24,867 nt of DNA, taken from the NCBI GenBank assembly GCA_002633005.1, contig NMRA01000263.1, positions 203,389 through 228,255 on the forward strand, in the 5' to 3' direction. How positions within the stretch are numbered: position 1 is the first letter of the stretch; each line of letters starts with the position of its first letter. Positions 18,215 through 24,867 of the stretch are shown one piece after another. The notes under the pieces were generated by a model. The model saw only the letters and a program-made list of their open reading frames with translations. It made no database searches and was not told the origin of the DNA. The translations under genes were made by a program, and so were the position numbers. The stretch comes from Phoronis australis (Eukaryota > Phoronida > Phoronidae).

Positions 18215-21200
18215 CTGAAACCAAGTACAAAATGCTCTGAACAAGTCAACAGATAGTTTTAAAAAGTCACTTGCAAGCAAAACATTGAGCATTTCTATTC
18301 GAGTCTGTCTCAATCTTTCTTAAAGCCACAATGACAACATAAACTGTTTCTAAGCACTGTCCTATTTCATAATACACTAAAACACTTAAGTGGCACCTTT
18401 TTGCATAAAGATAGTGACATGACATGACTAAATTAGTCAGAAGATATGTTTGCTATGGGCCCCGGGTATGATATGTTTGCTAGTCCGAAGCTGGCTCTTG
18501 GACACTCTGCACTAAAAATAGACTTGAAAATTGACGAGTCGCATGGTACACTTTGAGTAAACTTTCAAATCTATACTTAAATCATGTGGTGTGATAAGTC
18601 AAGTTTCAGGTTGAGTTTGGAGATCACACCAAGGACACAGTATCAAAACAACTTAATCCATTTTGTACCAGAATCAGAGTCGATTTCATACACACTACAC
18701 AAAGCGGCATAAGATGCATTACCGTATTCGCCGTAATAACCACCCTGGGCGTTTAGAAAAGTTCGTTTCGGGGGGGGGGTGCTTATTATAACCCAAGGCC
18801 GTTGAAACCCCATCTCCGAAACAGGTAAAAACGGAAGCTAAGATTCATTACATTTACGCCCTGTGACGTATCTTTAATTTATGAAAGACTTACTACAAAA
18901 TTGTGGTGCATTGCTATCAAACTTTGCTGCTAAATTACCATCATTTTACAGAAAATTGTGCTGAAATCCCAGGGCAAAACTGCCTCGCAATCATCGATAT
19001 GGCGATTTGAATGCTTGAATAAAAATACAGTTTCGACTCAAGCAAATTACTTGAAATCCTCATTAAGTTTTCCAAGTAGTGCCCCTAAGATTTTTAAGTT
19101 CCCGTGGAGTCGGGATTAACGGCAGGTTTAAGTACAAATCTGTGCTACATCATGCCATCTACATGTATGATTGGCAACATGAGAAAAATGTCTGGACGAA
19201 CACATATTCTTGTCACGTCACATTTGTTTTGAAGTTCGTCTGCGTTGAGTAAGCGAGCGCGTGCGTGTCAACAGAGTTCATTTGCCAGAGCAGAGACCGT
19301 CTTTTGGCCAGAGCCATGCAATCTAACGAGCTACTAGATATGCATTGTATCTAAAGAAATTTGCACAAGCAGTAGGCCTAAACCAGAGCGTGTTTCATTC
19401 AGCACTTGCCGACCTCGTGCTAAAAATGTCCGACATTTGTCTTGGTAAGGCCTATATTAGTCGCCGCGTGGCTGGATGTGTAAGTGACAGTTATTTTTCG
19501 GTGTAAGGATGTGTAAGCATTCACTGTCAGTGGTCATTTTATCAAATATTTGGCTTAAAAACACCAATTATGGTTAATCAAATAATTCATTTTAAAAATA
19601 ACGCAAACATTTTATAGTATTAGAAACTATCAGAAATTAGTGCCAATGTTCTTTTCTAAGCTTTTTATTAGTCTTCGATTCGCGGTTTTCACGTGTACAA
19701 AGAAATTTGGATTCCTGTTGAAAGCGGGGAATATCTACAAAGCAATCCTGTAGACAAGTACACTACGTCTGTTCCGAAAGGCCAGACCATTGGTCCTGGC
19801 AAGATCAGCAAAACTTTTGTGTTCGTTTTGAGGCATGGCGGAAGTTTGAAGTCTATAGTCACGGCTAAATACTGACATAGCGGCAAGGCTCATGGTCTAC
19901 AAATTCTGCGCACACTGATTTTTTTCAGGACTGTCAGATATTATTTATAAATTTATGATGTTACTGTATAATTTAAGGACTGTAGGTAAGGCATTTTTCG
20001 TACGTACACGTTCATGGACTGGGCGCTTATTTTAGCAAAGTTTGAAAACGCATGGGGGGCGCTTATAGGGGCATGGGCGGTTATTACGGCGAATACGGTA
20101 AGCTGATTTGATACAGAACCCAGGGTCTTATCTTAACATTCACATCATAGTCTCATGGTGGAGAATTTACAATGGTCCCAAAACCTTTGTACAGCATTAA
20201 GCAACAAGACACACAGAAGTAGTTGGCATGAAGGTCCCTGTGGGCTACAAGTTGTGATATACTGATAATCTAATAAAAAAAGTATTTGAGCTGCATTTCA
20301 CTGTCAAAGACAAACACGGGATCACGACTTAACCATGTTTATGCTACAGTTTGCCTAGAGCAGCTCGCCCCAAAGCAGCTCCCCCCCAGAGCAGCTCGCC
20401 CCAGAGCAGCTCGCCTTCCGAACAGGTCGACCTAGAACAGCTTGCCCTAGAACAACTTGTCGCCAGTTAGCGGAGTGTCTGTTTTTACATGAAAAGCTGC
20501 AAAAAGGCACGTTCGTAAGAGTAAACAAGGTTTTATAAATCATGATTTCAAAACTACAATGAATCAATCAATTTGTCTGCATCAACACAAAAACGGTGAC
20601 AGAAACTGAGAGTCTACTAAATTTTTGAATGACTAACATAGGGATAGTGATTTTGTACTTGAGCGATGCAATATATACACATACATATACAAAGTGTAGG
20701 AAAAGCAGACAGATTTAATTGTTCATACAATGCATGGTCGGCGGAAAAGCCTAATAGAATGGCTTGCCATGTTTGATGGGAGTTTGTATCATACTTGTGA
20801 CATATCTGCATGCTAAATTACTTTAAGAACCAATGGCTCCTTGAAAAAATCATGGCCTACTCCCATTTGTGTGTGCATCATTCAGAACAATATTAAAATG
20901 GTGATTGAAAGTAGGCAGAACCATACAAAACACAAAGTGGATCTTTAGGCTTTACTTACCTGTTTTCTTCGATCTTTTGTCGTTTCTTCATCCTCTCTTC
21001 CTCTGTTAATATATACTCTTTCCTCATACCAATCTCAAAACACTTTTTTAACCGGCACCGTTTGCAAAAGCGTCTGTTTGATACGTCCATTTTGCATTTC
21101 TCTTCATACGGACATTTAAAGTATTCCTGGAGAAGAAACAACATACAACAGTTTCCAAATGAACAATTGTACAACAATGTCTCGCTGAATTCAACTGGTC

Positions 21201-23775
21201 ATGAAAGCGAAAATCATGAAAACAAAGAAATTAATCAAGAATCTTTGGAGAAGAAGGCAAACAATGTTAATATTAATTCTTCGTAGTTTTTCGATGAGGT
21301 ATTTTTATCTTGAAACTATTACTGTGAACATATCAATAACTTTTTCATCCAAATTTTCAATTTTTTTTAACTGAAAGCAAGGGAACTTGTTCTGGATTAC
21401 TTTGAACACCTTGAAAGGAGTTTGGGAAAAATGCCTCCCTCATTCAAATGATTCTTCAAATGATTCTATGCAGAATTCTGTTTTGTTTATAAAGACTACC
21501 ATCCATTCAATAATCTTTATTATGGGAAGTCACCTAGAAATGGAAATGTGTGCATGATTTTTTTAGTGTACTGTATGGCTGTGAGTTAAAAACCCTAGGT
21601 TACCTTGACATTTACAAAAATCTCATCATATAAAATCATGAAAAACCAACAGCTCAGCTCTTTAATTTTCTTTTTGGGAAGACAAAAGTATGTTCAGCAG
21701 ATGTTGTCAGCAGTAGTGTTTAGGAGGGAACTAATGACTATGGTGTGGCAACTATGGTAATATCTCACCAATTACAGACAAAAATATGAGTCAAACTTGC
21801 ACTTTCTTCATTTCCAAAGGCTTCTCACATTGTTGCCAATGTTAACATAATATAGTCCACTAGTAACTATGGTATAGAATTTGAATAAGACAAAGCATCA
21901 CTTTGGCACTATGTGTCATTATGAAAGATAAGAAATTGAAATGTCTGCCATATAATGTCTAAAACTGGTGAATATTTACCAAAGCTGGTGTTTCAGTTTG
22001 ACGGTGTCTGCCATATAATGTCTAAAACTGGTGAATATTTACCAAAGCTGGTGTTTCAGTTTGACGGTGTCTGCCATATAATGTCTTAAACTGGTGAATA
22101 TTTACCAAAGCTGGTGTTTCAGTTTGACGGTGTCTGATCGGCATCTGCACAGTACTTATACCTTAACAAACTGGTAAAAATGGACGCTTGAATTTGTTTT
22201 TTGTAGCTAGCAGTGCAAATAGATATAATAGCCACCAAAAGATACTACAACAACGAGAAGGGTTGGTAAGTAGAAGAACTGTGACAACTGAGCTTCAATT
22301 CAGCATTTTGTAGAACTAGTAGGGTACCATAGGTTAAAACATTCTACAGGTCAACATTGTTGGCTGAATCAGATAAGGCGGTTAGAGCGCACGCAAAAAA
22401 CGCGATGCTGAGGAAGGAAAAAAATTCACATCAAAGCCGCTTTGATCTGTTGCCAGCGTAGATGGCTCCGTGACAATCTAGATCAATCCAGCATATAATT
22501 ACTTCATTGCACAGAGAGAGCGAAAACAAAAACAGGGAAACTGGAGGTCAACGTTACGAAAGAGCATGCATATAAACACAGCCAACATGCAAGCAAATAA
22601 GCAAGTGTGTCTGAGGTCAATGTCTCTAAAGAATCTGATCACCAGTGAATGACTGACACTGTAGCATTACTTTTAACAACTGACCAGCATGAAGAAAAAA
22701 GTGCGCAGCATGTGAGCACATGCTAGGCAAAACATTGAACAGAGAAATGAACAGGTCTGGCAGTATTGATTTCTGGGTTAAAAAACACTTTGAAATGAGA
22801 TGGGCTTTGACGACATCAAAGAGAGGCAATTGATCGGTCGTCTTGAGAGGAAGTGTTAAACACGCAGTAATACTCCATGCCTATTACTGTAATACGTCTT
22901 TGAAATCTAGATAAAAATCAAGCTCCTGTGAGGCCAATGTGCCGATAATGAAAAAAGTTCCAAGAAAAAAACCAAGATCACAATAATCTAACTAGCTCTG
23001 AAAACTGGATACAATGTCTATCACTTTACAAGAACACGATGAATAACTAGTAAAAGGACAACTATATGACAGGAAACAAGAGTAAAAACTGCGAGGTCGT
23101 TGTGTGTAAATGTATAGGGATCGTTCCACTGGTCAAATAGCACACTATCAACAGAACTTGTTAATGTATCAATTGGAATTAGATGTGTGAATATTAATTA
23201 ACTTCTGAACATGTTTTGACTAGTACACACAATGTTATCCGTTATTGAGCCTTCCTAAAAACTAATGTATTCATAACAGGAATCCAACTCCGTACACAAC
23301 GGAACAAGATTACTTATATTCTGCATAAATTTGAAGGCTTCACAGAGCATGCAAAGCATTGTGTGAAGACTTCCTGGCCTTCACTGAGCATGCAAAGCAT
23401 TGTTTAAAGACTTCCTGGCTCATGTCACCAGTTGAGTGGTTACTTTCCGTTGTGCTACATCAAATAACAATTACTTCTCCCAACCCCACAACAATTAAAC
23501 ACATTAATTAGAAGCATCATTTCAGTGTTGCTTTTTATTGAGGAATGATGTTAACAGTCGAATAGAATGTCCTCAAAGTTTCCAGTTATCAGAAAAAATT
23601 GCTTCAAAGAGCCTACCAGTCCTTTTGGCGCATTCCGCCTGAAGAACGCTTTGCAGGATTCACATGAGATGGCATCAAAGTTGTATCCGAGCGCCCGGTC
23701 TCCACACACGCCGCAATACTTGTCCTCTTTGGACTTGCCGCGAGCTCGCATCATCGGCTCCGGCTCCTGCTCCAT
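17410..23775 (-). CDS. HR96: Nuclear receptor, NR1J/HR96-like, three coding exons (complement join 23775-23617, 21126-20960, 18214-17410)
   Basis: Joined exons give an in-frame 376-residue protein. The first finger spans residues 21-41 (C-x2-C-x13-C-x2-C) with P-box ESCKA. The second spans 58-77 (C-x5-C-x9-C-x2-C), followed by RLKKCFEIGMRKE. A short hinge (about 109-139) precedes a ligand-binding domain. That domain carries the helix 3-5 signature FKSLPQATQMALLKGGSIE (201-219) and ends with the AF-2 motif LMKEVL (362-367). CESCKAFFRRNA is, from family knowledge, diagnostic of NR1J (insect HR96, nematode DAF-12/NHR-8). These are nuclear, DNA-binding, ligand-regulated transcription factors for xenobiotics, sterols or lipids, close to VDR/PXR/CAR. 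The start is the ATG at 23775, 18 codons before the fingers. An NR1I-type assignment is the main alternative. Confidence 0.93.
18721..18746 (+). repeat. Left terminal inverted repeat
   Basis: Begins ACCGTATTCGCCGTAATAAC and pairs with 20074-20099 on the opposite strand with one mismatch in the last few bases. Confidence 0.88.
19426..19875 (+). CDS. Small HIRAN-like protein carried by the transposon (join 19426-19479, 19672-19875), probably decayed
   Basis: The second exon reads SSIRGFHVYKEIWIPVESGE, then DKYTTSVPKGQTIGPGKIS and LRHGGSLKSIVTAKY before a TGA at 19873-19875. The pattern GFHVYK.IW.PV.GE, D.Y...V.K...G, R.GG.....V recalls the HIRAN-like domain that is frequent in mobile elements of molluscs, cnidarians and other invertebrates. 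This is from memory and needs a profile search. An acceptor CTTTTTATTAG at 19671 and an upstream ATG with donor TGT|GTAAGT at 19480 give an 85-residue frame (MSDICLGKAYISRRVAGC first). Both borders are phase 0 and the intron is 192 bases. Residues after the stop (HSGKAHGLQI) resemble the family's usual continuation, so the stop may be a decay mutation. Function unknown; HIRAN domains elsewhere bind DNA ends. Confidence 0.45.
20074..20099 (-). repeat. Right terminal inverted repeat
   Basis: Ends GGTTATTACGGCGAATACGG then TA, the reverse complement of the left terminus. Confidence 0.88.
20352..20462. repeat. 15-bp minisatellite in receptor intron 2
   Basis: About seven units of a 15-base repeat of the type CCCCAGAGCAGCTCG, crisp in the middle and diverging to CCCTAGAACAACTTG at the right. 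The - strand translation (repeated ASCSG and ELLWG) is an artefact of the period. Confidence 0.9.
20960..21126 (-). CDS. HR96: Receptor exon 2: second zinc finger
   Basis: The acceptor TTTCTTCTCCAG is followed by 55 codons plus two bases, then donor GTAAGT. It encodes EYFKCPYEEKCKMDVSNRRF, CKRCRLKKCFEIGMRKE and the C-terminal extension ending MKKRQKIEEN. All four zinc-binding cysteines and the CRLKKC core are present. The intron position between the two fingers is usual for nuclear receptors. With exon 1 the spacing from FFRRNA to the next Cys is about one residue longer than in insect HR96 as I recall it. Confidence 0.95.
21942..22136. repeat. 63-bp tandem repeat, three copies
   Basis: Units beginning TGTCTGCCATATAATGTCT start at 21942, 22005 and 22068, with a partial fourth at 22131. 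Copies differ at only one base or so (CTAAAACTGG versus CTTAAACTGG). Intronic in the receptor gene. Confidence 0.97.
23338..23419. repeat. 41-bp tandem duplication
   Basis: Units CTTCACAGAGCATGCAAAGC and CTTCACTGAGCATGCAAAGC start at 23338 and 23379. Each ends AAGACTTCCTGGC. Intronic in the receptor gene. Confidence 0.93.
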
Positions 23776-23810
23776 CTTCAAGAATACAGACTCCCATAGG
23801 GCATGTAGAC
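23617..23810 (-). CDS. HR96: Receptor exon 1: N-terminus and first zinc finger, with inferred 5' UTR
   Basis: Coding runs from the ATG at 23775 to 23617 (53 codons, phase 0), before donor GTAGGC. It encodes an acidic start MEQEPEPMMRARGKSKEDKY and the finger CGVCGDRALGYNFDAISCESC, then KAFFRRNAPKGL. Upstream of the ATG lies an acceptor-like CTCTCTCCACTCTAG ending at 23811. The exon therefore probably begins at 23810 with about 35 bases of 5' UTR and is spliced to a non-coding exon outside or unrecognised in the window. The frame stays open across that UTR, so an earlier start in an upstream exon is possible. Confidence 0.85.
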
Positions 23811-23928
23811 CTAGAGTGGAGAGAGGCAGAGTATATCAGACTGACCAAAAACAATATTGACTCCAATAGAACATGTGGACCTAGAATGGAGAGAGGTGGA
23901 GTATATCAAACAAATCAACATGGAGCAC
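23789..23928. repeat. 70-bp tandem duplication over the receptor splice acceptor
   Basis: Copies starting GACTCCCATAGGGCATG (23789) and GACTCCAATAGAACATG (23859) share ACCTAGA.TGGAGAGAGG and GGAGTATATCA.AC blocks. On the - strand both copies contain a pyrimidine-rich acceptor, CTCTCTCCAYTCTAG. Confidence 0.9.
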
Positions 23929-24263
23929 ACACATATCTGATACAGTTAGGCTGAACAATGTACAGGAAAAAATTATGAACAATGTGCAGGAAAAATTCCA
24001 AAGGGATGTAAGTCTCATGCATTGAATAAGCAAAATACACGCAAGTCAAATTTGGGATAGACATGTGAACATTGAAATAATGGAACTTTCACAAAATACA
24101 ATGTTTGTGGCATCAAGAACATCAACATAAAAATGTCCTCCCCAAATGCTGACAGAAATGCTTTTATAATCATTCCGAATAATAGACTTCTACCTGCTAA
24201 GGTGATTTCCCACAAAATTGAAATCCATTACAAACAAAAAGTGTGTTGACAAACAGTTAAGCT
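23929..24263. other. Upstream flank of the receptor, nothing recognised
   Basis: AT-rich, with a doubled GAACAATGTRCAGGAAAAA at about 23954-23995. No coding or RNA signal seen. Probably 5' intron or promoter-side sequence of the receptor gene. Confidence 0.45.
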
Positions 24264-24498
24264 CAGAGGCGGATGTACAGGGGGGGGTCAAGGAGTTCAA
24301 ACCCCCCTTGGGACAGGATCAAAAATAAAAATTTTAAAAAATTTCGCCAGAAAAACAAAATCAGCTTCTAAAAACCACAACAAATCTTACACGGGAGGGG
24401 AAAAACCTCCTCCCGACCTTCTTTTGGCTCGGCGCTACGCGCCTCGGATTCGCTCGAATCCTAAACAGCCCCTTACTGAAAACGTAGACCTGCCACTG
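24264..24498. mobile_element. 235-bp MITE with 5-bp target duplication
   Basis: The left end is CAGAGGCGGATGTAC and the right end, reverse-complemented, is CAGTGGCAGGTCTAC: imperfect terminal inverted repeats, 12 of 15 matching. AAGCT flanks the element on both sides (24259-24263 and 24499-24503), a clean 5-bp target duplication. Inside are G- and C-runs near 24280-24310 and 24391-24415 and a palindromic CGGCGCTACGCGCCTCGG region. There is no coding capacity. CAG...CTG ends suggest a hAT-like family, but this is inference. Confidence 0.82.
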
Positions 24499-24503
24499 AA
24501 GCT

Positions 24504-24867
24504 AACTTGAGCTTTCCTATTAACTTCAGTAAACAACATGGAAGTCATTCACTGCATTGTCTGATGAACCAGAGGTAAAATAATGAATACCTGAACAAAA
24601 TATTTTACGATTTTAATGCAATAGGTGCCCTTTTCATCTACCAAAGATTATAAAATCGCACTTTCAAGACACCGCCAAAGTTAAACATTTCAACTAACTT
24701 TATTGATACGTACACACTCTGCAATTAAAACCTAGTTGCGCTATGATTTTAACTTGGGTCCAAGAGGGGACTGAAACGTTACCACTGACTTCACACCTCC
24801 CGAAACATAGACAACAGTGGGAAAGGGCCTTAACTGTACTAAAGCATGTGAGCAATGTATGTAGTCA
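24504..24867. other. Right end of window, nothing recognised
   Basis: AT-rich, no open frame of note, no repeat or RNA signal found. Confidence 0.5.

Larger units (their letters stand above)
18721..20099. mobile_element. DNA transposon with ~26-bp terminal inverted repeats
   Basis: The left end CCGTATTCGCCGTAATAACC (from 18722) is repeated exactly in reverse complement at the right end (to about 20098). It is followed on both sides by an NCCC block with one mismatch. A TA flanks each end and may be the target duplication. Arms are GC-rich, with G-runs (ten G near 18769) and GGGCGCTTAT motifs, while the interior is AT-richer. No transposase was seen, so the element is probably non-autonomous. 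It carries the small frame at 19426-19875 on the + strand, opposite to the host receptor gene. The superfamily cannot be assigned from the ends alone. Confidence 0.82.
18215..20959 (-). other. HR96: Receptor intron 2, hosting a transposon and a minisatellite
   Basis: A GT-AG intron of 2745 bases with donor GTAAGT at 20959 and acceptor TTTCAG next to 18214. It contains the 1.38-kb inverted-repeat element at 18721-20099 and the 15-bp array at 20352-20462. A doubled GATATGTTTGCTA lies around 18440-18482. Otherwise nothing recognised. Confidence 0.9.
21127..23616 (-). other. HR96: Receptor intron 1
   Basis: A GT-AG intron of 2490 bases with donor GTAGGC at 23616 and acceptor CTTCTCCAG next to 21126. 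It holds a 63-bp triple repeat and a 41-bp duplication, both listed. Open frames inside are short and unrecognised. Confidence 0.88.

Noticed and set aside
18717-20103. piggyBac-type TTAA target duplication for the inverted-repeat element
   Set aside because: Flanks read CATTA on the left and TAAGC on the right, so only TA is shared as a direct repeat; TTAA is not present on either side.
20355-20567. - strand frame with repeated ASCSG residues
   Set aside because: Translation of the 15-bp minisatellite in receptor intron 2.
22370-22440. A tRNA-like look (GGCGGTTAGAGCGC) in receptor intron 1
   Set aside because: No consistent acceptor, D, anticodon and T arms could be folded, and no GGTTCRA box was found at the right distance.
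23567-23954. Two + strand frames of about 97 codons
   Set aside because: Antisense shadows of the zinc-finger exon and of the adjacent 70-bp duplication.

Overview
The window is nuclear DNA from an animal, almost certainly a bilaterian and probably a lophotrochozoan or other invertebrate. The coding sequence is split by spliceosomal introns with GT-AG borders. It belongs to two animal families: the conserved WDR11 protein and a nuclear receptor of the NR1J/HR96 type. The spaces between exons are AT-rich and crowded with minisatellites and transposon remnants. No bacterial signals (operons, ribosome binding sites) are seen. A single ambiguous base (N) lies at 5613.

Layout. Bases 1-485 are a 16-bp minisatellite cut by the window edge. 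Bases 486-6937 hold no recognisable host exon. They carry two direct copies of the 3' end of a Penelope-like (GIY-YIG) retroelement (1018-1179 and 3541-4059), a GC-rich remnant related to a DNA transposon end (1303-1482), and short tandem duplications. From 6938 to 11075 on the + strand are the last four coding exons of WDR11, ending in a stop codon with an AATAAA about 420 bases later. The last WDR11 intron has near-consensus U12-type (minor spliceosome) signals at both ends. An intron of the same gene carries a 31-bp minisatellite with a 97-bp higher-order unit.

Bases 11500-17409 are the space between two convergent genes, with several small tandem arrays. From 23810 down to 17410 on the - strand is a complete-looking nuclear receptor gene with three coding exons. 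It gives a predicted 376-residue protein with both zinc fingers, a short hinge and a ligand-binding domain ending in an AF-2 motif. Every exon junction keeps the reading frame. The intron between the second finger and the ligand-binding domain contains a 1.38-kb terminal-inverted-repeat element (18721-20099). On the opposite strand this element carries a small two-exon frame resembling the HIRAN-like domain seen in many invertebrate mobile elements. A 235-bp MITE with an exact 5-bp target duplication lies at 24264-24498, upstream of the receptor.

How the genes relate. WDR11 (a vesicle-tethering and trafficking protein) and the receptor (a ligand-regulated transcription factor, probably for xenobiotic or sterol-type ligands) are tail to tail. 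Nothing in the sequence suggests a joint function. The most unusual signals are the U12-type intron, the domain-carrying transposon nested in the receptor intron, and the tandem duplication of the splice acceptor in front of the first receptor coding exon.
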